This document shows, piece after piece, positions 1 through 9,879 of a stretch of 64,000 nt of DNA. The position numbers and the translations under genes are program-made. The notes under the pieces are model-generated. The model was not told where the DNA came from. It made no database searches and worked only from the letters and a program-made list of their open reading frames with translations. The DNA is from Orlajensenia stereocauli (GTDB lineage Bacteria > Actinomycetota > Actinomycetes > Actinomycetales > Microbacteriaceae): NCBI RefSeq assembly GCF_039548895.1, contig NZ_JBCLVG010000003.1; one strand, 5' to 3'. Position 1 is the stretch's first letter; every line of letters begins with the position of its first letter.

Positions 1-1272
<1,272 letters not shown>

Positions 1273-1273
<1 letters not shown>

Positions 1274-1422
1274 TGAACGACTATCTCCCGAAGAGCGAGC
1301 TCGAACCCGACGACGGCGGCAAGAAGCCCGTCTCCAACACGCGCCTCGGCATCTGGCTCGCTGTCGGAGGCTTCGCCGTCTACATGATCGTCACGGGCAT
1401 CATCGGCATCGTCTCGAACTAG
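1273..1422 (+). CDS. Small single-pass membrane protein, 49 aa
   Basis: Function unknown. The frame starts at ATG 1273, sharing its A with the lysS stop (TGATG), and ends at TAG 1420-1422. The N-terminal half is charged and hydrophilic (NDYLPKSELEPDDGGKK), and the C-terminal half is one transmembrane helix (residues about 26-47, LGIWLAVGGFAVYMIV then TGIIGIV). Such short proteins are commonly missed in annotation; the stop-start coupling and strong GC bias at third positions argue that it is translated. No family is recognised. Confidence 0.6.
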
Positions 1423-1442
1423 CCGGGTCTCCGGCTTTCTCG
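1420..1442 (+). terminator. Possible intrinsic terminator after the lysS unit
   Basis: AGCCGG, a GTCT loop and CCGGCT (1421-1436) form a six-base-pair stem followed directly by TTTCTC. The hairpin overlaps the stop codon of the 49-residue protein. The stem is short, so the call is tentative. Confidence 0.45.
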
Positions 1443-1497
1443 CCGTCGCGCCCGCGCGGTGGGGGAGCGGCATCCGGGGCCGTAGAATGACAGGGCT

Positions 1498-1689
1498 ATG
1501 GACAACTTCTGGGTCAACGCGCTCTGGTCGCTCACGCCGACGGTACTCGTCGGCGGTATCTTCTGGTTCATCATGCGTGCCCTCCTGCGTGCGGACCGCA
1601 CCGAGCGCAAGGTCTACAGCGAGATCGAGGCCGAAGAGCGCGCCAAGCTCGGACTCGACGCGCCACACCGCGACAAGCCCGCGGTCTGA
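1498..1689 (+). CDS. Small membrane protein, 63 aa
   Basis: Function unknown. Residues about 8-30 form one hydrophobic helix (LWSLTPTVLVGGIFWFIMRAL), followed by a basic then acidic cytoplasmic tail (RADRTERKVYSEIEAEERAKL). It lies six bases upstream of a cardiolipin synthase and is probably in its operon, so a role near the membrane or phospholipid synthesis is possible but only inferred. A TAGAAT hexamer ends nine bases before the ATG and no Shine-Dalgarno sequence is visible, suggesting a leaderless or near-leaderless mRNA. Similar short proteins are common in Microbacteriaceae. Confidence 0.75.
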   Translation: MDNFWVNALWSLTPTVLVGGIFWFIMRALLRADRTERKVYSEIEAEERAKLGLDAPHRDKPAV

Positions 1690-1695
1690 GCGCAG

Positions 1696-3159
1696 ATGTC
1701 GTCGACGGACCTGTCGCTTCTCGTCATCGCGCTTCTCCTCATCATCGACTGGTCCATCCGCATCGCGGCGATCATCATCATCCCGCGGAATCGTCGCCCG
1801 ACTGCTGCGACGGCCTGGCTGCTCGCCGTCTTCTTCATCCCGTACATCGGCGTGCTGCTGTTCCTGCTGATCGGCAATCCGAAGCTCCCGCGCAAGCGAC
1901 GCGCGAAGCAGAAGGAGATGGACGCCTTCATCCGCGCGAACACTGATGTTCCCGAGGGGCGTCAGGCCAACGAGCAGTGGCCGGCCTGGTTCGGCTCCAT
2001 CGTCGAGCTGAACTCCAACCTGAGCGCCATGCCCATGGTCGACGGCAATTCCGCACGCCTGATCGCCAGCTATCAGGGCTCGATCGACGCCATGACCGCC
2101 GAGATCGCGACGGCGCGCAAGTACGTGCACGTCGAGTTCTACATCCTCTCCTGCGACCAGACGACCGCCGGATTCTTCGACGCCCTCGAGGCCGCAGTCG
2201 AGCGGGGCGTGAAGGTGCGCGTGCTGCTCGATCACTGGGCCTCGTCGCACACACGGGACTACAAGGCGACGCTCAAGCGCCTCACCGCCATGGGCGCCGA
2301 GTGGTACCTGATGCTGCCGGTGCAGCCGCTCAAGGGCAACAACCAGCGGCTCGACCTGCGCAACCACCGCAAGATCCTGGTGGTCGACGGCCGCACGGCG
2401 TTCGTGGGGTCGCAGAACCTCATCGACCGCACCTACAACAAGAAGTCGAACATCAAGCGCGGCCTCAAGTGGCAGGAGCTCGTCGCCCGCGTCGACGGGC
2501 CCGTCGTCGACGCCCTCAACCTCATCTTCATCACCGACTGGTTCATCGAGTCCGACGTGCTGCTCGAGAAGGAGGCGGAGGTGCTCGAGTCCATCGACGA
2601 TCCGCGCCTGCTCGAGTGCCAGGTGGTGCCGAGCGGCCCCGGATTCGCCGGCGAGAACAACCTCAGGCTCTTCCTGGCGCTGCTCTACAACGCGCAGGAG
2701 CGCATCGTCATCACGAGCCCGTACTTCGTGCCAGACGAGGCGATGCTCTACGCGATCACCACGGCGGTGCAGCGTGGCGTCGCCGTCGACCTGTTCGTGT
2801 CGGAGATCGGCGACCAGGCCCTGGTGTGGCACGCCCAGCGCTCGTACTACGAGGCGCTGCTGCGCAACGGCGTGCGCATCTACATGTACAAGGCTCCCTA
2901 CATCCTGCACGCGAAGCACTTCACCGTCGACGAGGACGTCGCCGTGATCGGCTCGAGCAACATGGACATGCGCTCGTTCGGCCTCAACATGGAGGTCTCG
3001 CTGATGGTGCGCGGCAAGAGCTTCGTCCAGGAGATGCGCTCTGTCGAGGACGACTACCGTGCCGCCAGCAAGGAGCTCACGCTCGACGACTGGATGAAGC
3101 AGCCGCTGCGTTCGACGGTGCTCGACAACCTCGCACGGCTCACGAGCGCGCTTCAGTGA
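1696..3159 (+). CDS. cls: Cardiolipin synthase, phospholipase D family
   Basis: Membrane enzyme that condenses phosphatidyl donors to make cardiolipin. The 487-residue product has the standard layout: two N-terminal transmembrane helices (about 7-27 and 38-60, the PLDc_N region), then two PLD domains. Both HxKxxxxD motifs are intact: His224-Lys226-Asp231 (HRKILVVDG, followed by GSQN) and His405-Lys407-Asp412 (HAKHFTVDE, followed by GSSNMD). It follows the 63-residue membrane protein by six bases. A close paralogue lies at 19792-21264. Family assignment is firm; which of the two copies is the main synthase cannot be told from sequence. Confidence 0.93.
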   Translation: MSSTDLSLLVIALLLIIDWSIRIAAIIIIPRNRRPTAATAWLLAVFFIPYIGVLLFLLIGNPKLPRKRRAKQKEMDAFIRANTDVPEGRQANEQWPAWFGSIVELNSNLSAMPMVDGNSARLIASYQGSIDAMTAEIATARKYVHVEFYILSCDQTTAGFFDALEAAVERGVKVRVLLDHWASSHTRDYKATLKRLTAMGAEWYLMLPVQPLKGNNQRLDLRNHRKILVVDGRTAFVGSQNLIDRTYNKKSNIKRGLKWQELVARVDGPVVDALNLIFITDWFIESDVLLEKEAEVLESIDDPRLLECQVVPSGPGFAGENNLRLFLALLYNAQERIVITSPYFVPDEAMLYAITTAVQRGVAVDLFVSEIGDQALVWHAQRSYYEALLRNGVRIYMYKAPYILHAKHFTVDEDVAVIGSSNMDMRSFGLNMEVSLMVRGKSFVQEMRSVEDDYRAASKELTLDDWMKQPLRSTVLDNLARLTSALQ

Positions 3160-3214
3160 TTCCGGTCGCCGAGGCCGGGACGAAAGTCCGCGGCCGAAGC
3201 GCTCGAGCTGGTCG

Positions 3215-4195
3215 CTACGACCGCGGCTTGAGTCTCACCGTCGGCATCTCGGGCGCAGGGAGCGCACGTCCGTCGTAATCGACGATGCCGAAGCGACCTC
3301 CGGGATCACCGTGGGTGATCGCGTCAGTCTGCCAGTCGCTCCGGAACTGCTCGATCTCGTCGTGCGTGCGTCCGATGAAGTTCCACCACATGATGAAGCG
3401 CTCGCCGAAGGGCTCTCCGCCGAGCAGCAGTGCACGGGCACCGGCCTCGCCGGCGGTCACCGTCACCGATTCTCGACCCGGGGTCAGGTAGGCGAGCTCG
3501 GTGCGCGCGACATCGACACCGTCGACGGTGAGGGGACCGACGTCGACGAGGAGGCCGTGCTCGAAGGCCGGGTCGAGTGGCAGCTCCGCGCGTCCGAACG
3601 GCGGGAGGTCGAGTTGGGCTCCGAGCAGGGGAGTGAACACCGAGGCGTCGGTGGAGACTCCGGCGATGGCGCCGACGAAGACCTGCAGTGCGGCATCCGC
3701 CACCGAGGCCATGACGGCTGTGTGCCTCTCGAAGAACGGCTCGCCGTGGCGGGCATCGTCGGGGAGCACGATCCAGAGCTGCACGCCGTGCAGCCGGGTG
3801 GCGTCGCCGAACGACACCTCGGAGTGCGAGATGCCCCGGCCGGCCGTCATCAGGTTGAGCTCGCCGGGGTGGATGCGCCCGAGTGTCCCGACGCTGTCGC
3901 GGTGCTCGATCTCGCCGCCGAAGAGCCAACTGGCGGTCTGGAGTCCGGTGTGCGGATGCGGCGGCACGACCATGCTGTCGGAGTCACCGGGCCCGTAGTG
4001 GTCCGCGAAGCACCAGGCGCCGATGGTGGGGCGGCCGCGCTGCGGGAGGGTGCGGTGCACCTTCATGGCCCGCGGCCCGCCGAGAGGCACCTCGCGTGCC
4101 TCGAGGATCTGCACGCCGGATGTGACGATGCCGATGGCTGCGGCGGACGACTCGTCGAGGATGAGCTCGTCCGGGTGCTTCTCCAGGTTGCTCAT
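3215..4195 (-). CDS. Pirin family protein
   Basis: Cupin-type non-haem protein of 326 residues. The pirin N-terminal domain carries the metal-binding His pattern (PHPHTGLQT, then HPGELNLMTAGRGISHSE) expected of the family, and the C-terminal domain contains the GEPFGERFIMWWNFIGRT block. Pirins act as quercetinase-like dioxygenases or as redox-linked regulators; which applies here is unknown. It is transcribed toward the cardiolipin synthase. TAGGAT ends six bases before the ATG and there is no Shine-Dalgarno sequence, so the mRNA is probably leaderless. Confidence 0.9.
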   Translation of the reverse strand: MSNLEKHPDELILDESSAAAIGIVTSGVQILEAREVPLGGPRAMKVHRTLPQRGRPTIGAWCFADHYGPGDSDSMVVPPHPHTGLQTASWLFGGEIEHRDSVGTLGRIHPGELNLMTAGRGISHSEVSFGDATRLHGVQLWIVLPDDARHGEPFFERHTAVMASVADAALQVFVGAIAGVSTDASVFTPLLGAQLDLPPFGRAELPLDPAFEHGLLVDVGPLTVDGVDVARTELAYLTPGRESVTVTAGEAGARALLLGGEPFGERFIMWWNFIGRTHDEIEQFRSDWQTDAITHGDPGGRFGIVDYDGRALPAPEMPTVRLKPRS

Positions 4196-4254
4196 GGGGG
4201 CATCCTATTGCGCGCTCCTTACATGCGATCGGCCGCCGAGCGTAGGCTGGCTGC

Positions 4255-4692
4255 ATGATCGGAGCCACGAGGATCACCCAGCTCGCCGCATCCGTCGCCA
4301 TCGTGGTCACAGCAGGGCTCGCGCTCGCGGGCTGCAGTGGCGCCGGCGCACAGTCGGGCAACGCGGTCGAGAACTACGCGGGCGGCCCGAAGGGCGTCGA
4401 AGATCGCGGGGGAAGCGAGCTGCAGCCCTTCGCCTCGTGGCTCGACGAGGGCGACCAGATCGCGCTCACGCTCTACGGCAGCTCGGGATGCCCGCCCGTG
4501 GGTGACACGATGCGTGTCGCGTCATCGAACTCGCTCGTCGTCTCGGTCATCCCCATCCCTCACGATCAGGCGTGCACGGCCGACTACGCGCCCCACACCA
4601 CGGTGTTCGCGACTCCCGACGACGTGACGACGTCGTCCGACGTGAGCATCAGGGTCGACGACCAGAGCATCACGCTCAAGGCGATGCGCTGA
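4255..4692 (+). CDS. Small secreted lipoprotein
   Basis: 145 residues with a lipoprotein signal peptide: hydrophobic core followed by lipobox LALAGC with the lipidated cysteine at residue 27. The mature part is short and polar, with two further cysteines (GCPPVGD and DQACTADY) that could form a disulfide. No recognised domain; function unknown. A TTACAT hexamer at 4219-4224 and TAGGCT at 4243-4248 with 18-base spacing form a plausible promoter, and TAGGCT ends exactly six bases before the ATG, pointing to a leaderless transcript. Confidence 0.8.
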   Translation: MIGATRITQLAASVAIVVTAGLALAGCSGAGAQSGNAVENYAGGPKGVEDRGGSELQPFASWLDEGDQIALTLYGSSGCPPVGDTMRVASSNSLVVSVIPIPHDQACTADYAPHTTVFATPDDVTTSSDVSIRVDDQSITLKAMR

Positions 4693-4704
4693 GCGGCGGC
4701 ATCG

Positions 4705-4935
4705 TCACCGCCTGAGCACGAAGAGCTCGCCGATCTCGCAGTCGAGCGCCCGGCAGACGGCCTCGAGGGTCGAGAACCTGATGGCGCGGGCGCGATCGTT
4801 CTTCAGCACGCTGAGGTTCACGACGCTCACCCCGACGATCTCGCTCAGCCTCGTGAGGGTGATGCCGCGGGCGGCGAGCAGCTCGTCGAGCCGGCAGTGC
4901 ACCGCTCCGGCCTCGAGGATCTCGGCCGGAGTCAT
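4705..4935 (-). CDS. XRE-family transcriptional regulator (YozG-like)
   Basis: 76-residue protein that is essentially one Cro/C1-type helix-turn-helix: LDELLAARGITLTRLSEIVG, then VSVVNLSVLKNDRARAIRFSTL and the LDCEIGELF tail typical of the short YozG/HTH_26 group. Its start codon overlaps the stop of the upstream DUF2975 gene by one base. In other genomes this pair forms one unit, with the regulator thought to control its own operon; an AT-rich repeat cluster just upstream of the DUF2975 gene is the obvious target (inference). Confidence 0.88.
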   Translation of the reverse strand: MTPAEILEAGAVHCRLDELLAARGITLTRLSEIVGVSVVNLSVLKNDRARAIRFSTLEAVCRALDCEIGELFVLRR

Positions 4936-5552
4936 CAGACCAGGCCCTCGGTGTCGCGCTGGAGGCGTTCGCCCACCCCGAACACCGTCGCCACCAGTGC
5001 GACGACGAAGGCGATGATCACGAGGTCGAATGGTGCGACGGAGATGATCACGTTGTCGAAGCTGCGGTCGCTGACGCGGGCGAAGGCGCCATTGGCGGCC
5101 ATGTTGCCGAAGAACGGCACCAGGAAGTAGCCGGCGAGCCCGAGGAAGCCGGCCGTGGTGACCAGCACGCTGTTCGTGCGACTGAAGACCGTGCCGACGG
5201 CCATGTTGCGGATGAGCCAGATCAGGCAGATGACGACTCCGACGACGGATGCCGCCAGCACGAGCTGTTGGATCACGAGCGCCGCGAGGGACGCACCGGG
5301 CAATGAGGGTGCCGTGATGATGGCCCGGTCGAGCTCGACCGCCACCTCAGCGCCGTCCGGTCCGATCGGAGCCAGCGCCTGCGTGCCGGAGAACGCGGCC
5401 AGAACCGCGACGTCCTTGTTGGGCAGGACCTCGATGATCCGGGCGATCGCAGTCCAGAGCGCCCACCCGGCGATCGCCACGCCGGCGACGGCGAAGGCCC
5501 AGAGCCCGATGCGGTCCCCGCGGCTCGGCCTGTGCGTCTCGGTGATGCTCAC
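4935..5552 (-). CDS. DUF2975 membrane protein
   Basis: 205 residues with four predicted transmembrane helices (about 15-38, 90-118, 130-152, 172-195), matching the DUF2975 pattern. Function unknown; the family is almost always paired with a YozG-like regulator, as here. Start is GTG at 5550-5552, preceded by AGGAG with six-base spacing (5559-5563). The repeat-rich AT segment 5563-5598 lies immediately upstream of this Shine-Dalgarno sequence. Confidence 0.82.
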   Translation of the reverse strand: MSITETHRPSRGDRIGLWAFAVAGVAIAGWALWTAIARIIEVLPNKDVAVLAAFSGTQALAPIGPDGAEVAVELDRAIITAPSLPGASLAALVIQQLVLAASVVGVVICLIWLIRNMAVGTVFSRTNSVLVTTAGFLGLAGYFLVPFFGNMAANGAFARVSDRSFDNVIISVAPFDLVIIAFVVALVATVFGVGERLQRDTEGLV

Positions 5553-5562
5553 GATCTGCTCC

Positions 5563-5598
5563 TAACGATTATCGATAACAACGATAAACGATACGTTA
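5563..5598 (-). promoter_or_regulatory. AT-rich candidate operator of the DUF2975-XRE unit
   Basis: A 36-base AT-rich island in a GC-rich genome. On the minus strand it carries repeated ATCGTT/TATCG units (TATCGTTTATCG, GTTATCGATAATCG), bounded by TAACG and CGTTA. It directly abuts the Shine-Dalgarno sequence of the DUF2975 gene. Repeated short half-sites at this place fit binding by the XRE regulator encoded in the same unit; this is inference. Confidence 0.5.
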
Positions 5599-5748
5599 GG
5601 TGGATGGCTCGTGGATGTCAACGGTCGGGCACACAGCCATCCGTCAGGCTCCGTGCGCCGAGGGCGAACACCGCCATTTCGGCGCGGATCGCTGGCTACT
5701 CTCTTTCTATCGGCACCGCATCCGCGCGTGGCGCCGAGAGGAGTAGAG

Positions 5749-8274
5749 ATGTTCGAGAGATTCACCGACCGAGCTCGTCGCGTCGTCGTCCTGGCCCAAG
5801 AAGAGGCCAAGATGCTCAACCACAACTACATCGGAACCGAGCACATCCTGCTCGGCCTGATCCACGAGGGTGAGGGCGTCGCTGCGAAGGCACTCGAGTC
5901 GCTCGGCATCTCGCTCGACGCCGTGCGCGAGCAGGTGCAGGACATCATCGGCCAGGGCCAGCAGCAGCCGACGGGGCACATCCCGTTCACGCCGCGCGCC
6001 AAGAAGGTTCTGGAGCTGAGCCTCCGCGAGGCCCTCCAGCTCGGCCACAACTACATCGGAACCGAACACATCCTGCTCGGCCTCATTCGCGAGGGCGAGG
6101 GCGTCGCCGCCCAGGTCCTCGTGAAGCTGGGCGCCGACCTCAACCGCGTGCGCCAGCAGGTCATCCAGCTGCTCTCGGGGTACCAGGGCAAGGAGCAGGT
6201 CCAGGTCGGAGCCAACGAGCAGCAGCAGGCGCAGGGTGGCTCGCAGATCCTCGACCAGTTCGGCCGCAACCTCACCCAGGCAGCCCGCGACGGCAAGCTC
6301 GACCCCGTGATCGGGCGCGAGAAGGAGATCGAGCGCGTGATGCAGATCCTGTCGCGTCGCTCCAAGAACAACCCCGTCCTCATCGGTGAGCCCGGCGTCG
6401 GCAAGACCGCCGTCGTCGAGGGACTCGCGCAGGCCATCGTCAAGGGCGATGTCCCCGAGACGCTCAAGGACAAGCAGCTCTACTCGCTCGACCTCGGTTC
6501 CCTCATCGCCGGCAGCCGCTACCGCGGCGACTTCGAGGAGCGCCTGAAGAAGGTCACCAAGGAGATCCGCACCCGGGGCGACATCATCGTCTTCATCGAC
6601 GAGATCCACACCCTCGTCGGAGCAGGCGCGGCAGAGGGCGCGATCGACGCCGCCAGCATCCTGAAGCCTCTGCTCGCCCGTGGTGAGCTGCAGACCATCG
6701 GTGCGACCACCCTCGACGAGTACCGCAAGCACTTCGAGAAGGATGCCGCTCTCGAGCGTCGCTTCCAGCCCATCCAGGTGGCTGAGCCGTCGCTGCCCCA
6801 CACGATCAACATCCTCAAGGGACTCCGCGACAAGTACGAGGCGTTCCACAAGGTCTCCATCACGGATGGCGCCATCGTCTCGGCCGCGAACCTCGCCGAC
6901 CGCTACGTCAGCGACCGCTTCCTGCCCGACAAGGCCATCGACCTGATCGACGAGGCCGGCGCCCGCCTGCGACTCTCGATCCTCTCGAGCCCGCCGGAGC
7001 TGCGCGAGTTCGACGAGAAGATCGCCGTGGTGCGTGCTGCCAAGGAGACCGCCATCGAGGACCAGGACTTCGAGAAGGCCGCGTCGTTGCGCGACGAGGA
7101 GAAGAACCTCCTCGGCGAGCGTCTGCGTCTCGAGAAGCAGTGGAAGTCCGGCGACGTCAAGACGACCGCCGTGGTCGATGAGGGCCTGATCGCCGAGGTG
7201 CTCGCACAGGCCACCGGCATCCCCGTGTTCAAGCTCACCGAGGAGGAGTCGAGCCGACTCGTCTTCATGGAGAAGGCTCTGCACCAGCGCGTCATCGGTC
7301 AGGAGGAGGCCATCTCGGCCCTCGCCAAGACCATCCGTCGCACCCGTGCCGGACTCAAGGACCCGAAGCGTCCCTCGGGATCGTTCATCTTCGCCGGTCC
7401 CACGGGCGTTGGAAAGACCGAGCTCGCCAAGGCGCTCGCCGAGTTCCTGTTCGATGACGAGGCCGCCATGATCTCGCTCGACATGAGCGAGTACGGCGAG
7501 AAGCACACGGTCTCGCGCCTGTTCGGTGCTCCTCCCGGATTCGTCGGCTTCGAGGAGGGTGGCCAGCTCACCGAGAAGGTGCGCCGCAAGCCGTTCAGCG
7601 TCGTGCTCTTCGATGAGATCGAGAAGGCCCACCCCGACATCTTCAACTCGCTCCTCCAGATCCTGGAGGAGGGACGCCTGACGGATGGCCAGGGTCGCGT
7701 CGTCGACTTCAAGAACACCGTGATCATCATGACGACCAACCTCGGCACGAAGGACATCTCAGGCGGCCCGGTCGGATTCCTCCTCGAGGGCGACAGCGCC
7801 ACTGATTACGACCGCATGCGCGGCAAGGTCAACGACGAGCTCAAGAAGCACTTCAAGCCCGAGTTCCTCAACCGCGTCGACGAGATCATCGTCTTCCCGC
7901 AGCTGAACAAGGCCGAGCTCCTGCAGATCGTCGACCTGTTCGTGAAGCGTCTGAGCGATCGGATGCTGGACCGCGACATGACCGTCGAGCTCACGGTGCC
8001 CGCCAAGGAGCGTCTCATCGAGGTGGGGTTCGACCCGGCCCTCGGTGCCAGGCCGCTGCGTCGAGCTGTGCAGCACGAGGTCGAGGACCGCCTGTCGGAG
8101 AAGATCCTGCACGGCGAGCTCGGCTCGGGCGACCACGTGCACGTCGACTTCATCGATGGCGAGTTCGTGTTCACCACCACACGTCGCGAGGTTCCGGCCG
8201 GAGTCGGCATCAACGCCGGCGCCACGCTCGGCACGGGCGGGGTCACCCCCGACCTGGCGATCACTGCGGACTAG
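5749..8274 (+). CDS. clpC: ATP-dependent Clp protease ATPase subunit ClpC
   Basis: Hexameric AAA+ unfoldase that feeds substrates to ClpP. 841 residues. Domain order: two N-terminal Clp repeats (MFERFTDRARR, HNYIGTEHILLGL twice), first AAA domain with Walker A GEPGVGKT at 213-220, a UVR-type middle helix (DFEKAASLRDEEK, about 439-451), second AAA domain with Walker A GPTGVGKT at 550-557, and the ClpB-type D2-small domain. The start is ATG 5749, preceded by GAGGAG (AGAGGAGTAGAG); the open frame extends 46 codons further upstream but that segment is not Clp-like. Essential in most actinobacteria. Confidence 0.97.
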   Translation: MFERFTDRARRVVVLAQEEAKMLNHNYIGTEHILLGLIHEGEGVAAKALESLGISLDAVREQVQDIIGQGQQQPTGHIPFTPRAKKVLELSLREALQLGHNYIGTEHILLGLIREGEGVAAQVLVKLGADLNRVRQQVIQLLSGYQGKEQVQVGANEQQQAQGGSQILDQFGRNLTQAARDGKLDPVIGREKEIERVMQILSRRSKNNPVLIGEPGVGKTAVVEGLAQAIVKGDVPETLKDKQLYSLDLGSLIAGSRYRGDFEERLKKVTKEIRTRGDIIVFIDEIHTLVGAGAAEGAIDAASILKPLLARGELQTIGATTLDEYRKHFEKDAALERRFQPIQVAEPSLPHTINILKGLRDKYEAFHKVSITDGAIVSAANLADRYVSDRFLPDKAIDLIDEAGARLRLSILSSPPELREFDEKIAVVRAAKETAIEDQDFEKAASLRDEEKNLLGERLRLEKQWKSGDVKTTAVVDEGLIAEVLAQATGIPVFKLTEEESSRLVFMEKALHQRVIGQEEAISALAKTIRRTRAGLKDPKRPSGSFIFAGPTGVGKTELAKALAEFLFDDEAAMISLDMSEYGEKHTVSRLFGAPPGFVGFEEGGQLTEKVRRKPFSVVLFDEIEKAHPDIFNSLLQILEEGRLTDGQGRVVDFKNTVIIMTTNLGTKDISGGPVGFLLEGDSATDYDRMRGKVNDELKKHFKPEFLNRVDEIIVFPQLNKAELLQIVDLFVKRLSDRMLDRDMTVELTVPAKERLIEVGFDPALGARPLRRAVQHEVEDRLSEKILHGELGSGDHVHVDFIDGEFVFTTTRREVPAGVGINAGATLGTGGVTPDLAITAD

Positions 8275-8289
8275 AAGCATCATCAGCGA

Positions 8290-8330
8290 GGGGTCGGGCG
8301 TTCGGGTCGCCCGGCCCTTCCTCTCGTTGT
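8290..8330 (+). terminator. Intrinsic terminator of clpC
   Basis: An 11-bp stem with two G-U pairs (8290-8300 against 8308-8318) and a seven-base loop TTCGGGT, followed by a pyrimidine tail TCCTCTCGTTG. Lies 16 bases after the clpC stop. Confidence 0.7.
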
Positions 8331-8476
8331 GCGGTGCATTCCCATCTCGATTCCGCCGTGTGAAGGCATCCGGAAACCCGCGTCCGCGAGAACAGTGGGC
8401 AGTCCGGCGTGATGCCTTCACACGGGGGTGTGTTCGCCTTCATACGGCGGCCGCGCGGCGTCGTTAGGCTGGTGAG

Positions 8477-8983
8477 GTGACCGACCTCCACGTGCGCCGT
8501 GCCCGTACGAGCGACATCCCCCACATCGTCCGGCTCGTCGAGCCTCTCGTCCAGAGCGGCATCCTGCTGGGCAAGGAACGCGTCGTGCTCTACGAGTCGG
8601 TGCAGGAATTCCGCATCGCAGAGTCGGCCGACGGCGAGGTCGTCGGCTGCGGAGCGCTGCACGTCATGTGGGAGGACCTCGGTGAGGTGCGCACTCTCGC
8701 TGCCGCCCCCCAGTGGCTCCGTCGCGGCGTCGGTCACGCCCTGCTCGACGTGCTCGAGGCGGATGCCCGTGAACTCGGCCTCTCCAGGCTGTTCTGCCTC
8801 ACCTTCGAGGTGCCGTTCTTCGAGCGCCACGGCTTCGAGGACATGGGAACCGAGACCGTCGATCCTGCCGTATACGCAGAGCTCGTGCGATCCCGCGACG
8901 ACGGCGTGGCCGAGTTCCTCGACCTCGCTCGCGTGAAGCCCAACACCCTCGGCAACACGCGCATGCTCAAGCTGCTGCGCTGA
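8477..8983 (+). CDS. argA: Amino-acid N-acetyltransferase, GNAT family (ArgA-like)
   Basis: 168-residue GNAT enzyme that most likely makes N-acetylglutamate from acetyl-CoA and glutamate, the first step of arginine synthesis. It matches the short stand-alone actinobacterial ArgA type: the acetyl-CoA loop is at about 78-90 (QWLRRGVGHALL), followed by LFCLTFEVPFFERHGF, and a characteristic C-terminus (DLARVKPNTLGNTRMLKLL). Start GTG 8477; TAGGCT ends six bases upstream, no Shine-Dalgarno sequence, so probably leaderless. No other arginine genes are nearby. Confidence 0.8.
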   Translation: MTDLHVRRARTSDIPHIVRLVEPLVQSGILLGKERVVLYESVQEFRIAESADGEVVGCGALHVMWEDLGEVRTLAAAPQWLRRGVGHALLDVLEADARELGLSRLFCLTFEVPFFERHGFEDMGTETVDPAVYAELVRSRDDGVAEFLDLARVKPNTLGNTRMLKLLR

Positions 8984-9102
8984 CGATGGGTGAACGGCAT
9001 CCGTCGACGAGAACGGATGCGGCCGCCACGGGTTCCTGAGAGGCTGGCGGCGCGCCGCGGCGCCTCACCGTCGCGCGGGGTGCAGGTGCCTACCCTGTCG
9101 GT

Positions 9103-9744
9103 ATGTCGACGCTCAAGCATCCAGTCGGCCCCCAGTCGAGCAAGGTGTACTGGCGCCGGCGTCTCACAGTCGGTCTCGGCCTGATCGCCGTCATCGTCGT
9201 CATCATCCTGATCGTGGTTCGCCCGGGCTCCAGCTCCGGGGAGCCGAACGAGCAGAAGACTCCCGGCCCGGCCTCCACGAGTTCCGAGAAGCCTGCCGCC
9301 GATGCGACGTCGATCCCGACGGATGCCGTCGATGCGAAGGGTGCTGCCTGCAAGGACGACGACGTCGCCGTGAAGGCGATCACCGACCTCGACGCCTATG
9401 CGGCCGAGCAGAAGCCGCAGCTCTCGCTCAGCATCACGAACACGGGCTCGAAGCCATGCGTCGTGAACGCTGGCAGCTCGCAGCAGGTGTTCACGATCAC
9501 CAGCGGCGACGAGGTCTACTGGCTGTCGACCGACTGCCAGAAGGATGCCGTCGATGCGGACGTCACCCTCAAGCCGAACGTTCCGATCGGCTCGTCTGCG
9601 CCGCTCACCTGGGACCGCACGCGCTCCTCGGCCGACAGCTGCGATGGCGACCGCGAGGTCGTTCCGGCGGGTGGCGCGTCCTACAAGCTGACGGTGACCG
9701 TCGGCAACGTGACCAGCGAGCCCACGCAGTTCCTGCTCAACTGA
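9103..9744 (+). CDS. Membrane-anchored extracytoplasmic protein, DUF4232-like
   Basis: 213 residues. A basic N-terminus (YWRRR) and one transmembrane helix at about 20-41 are followed by a Ser/Pro/Thr-rich linker (41-70) and a compact beta-rich domain with four cysteines. The domain resembles DUF4232-type folds (SLSITNTGSKPCVVNAG), but this is a weak family call. Function unknown. TACCCT ends exactly six bases before the ATG, suggesting a leaderless mRNA. It is followed by a short GC hairpin (CCGCGCG, CAG, CGCGCGG near 9766-9782). Confidence 0.7.
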   Translation: MSTLKHPVGPQSSKVYWRRRLTVGLGLIAVIVVIILIVVRPGSSSGEPNEQKTPGPASTSSEKPAADATSIPTDAVDAKGAACKDDDVAVKAITDLDAYAAEQKPQLSLSITNTGSKPCVVNAGSSQQVFTITSGDEVYWLSTDCQKDAVDADVTLKPNVPIGSSAPLTWDRTRSSADSCDGDREVVPAGGASYKLTVTVGNVTSEPTQFLLN

Positions 9745-9879
9745 GGTCCGCCGCTCGCGAAGGTCCGCGCGCAGCGCGCGGCCGAAGCGCAGGTGGCATT
9801 CACAGAAGCGCCGCGGACGATCGCTTCGCTCGGTCCTCGGCAAGCGGCGATGAGTCGGCGCGGTGACTACCCTTGAAGC

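Noticed and set aside
5707..7632. Long minus-strand frame (641 codons) across clpC
   Set aside because: Shadow of clpC; no domain, unnatural Leu/Asp/Glu-rich composition.
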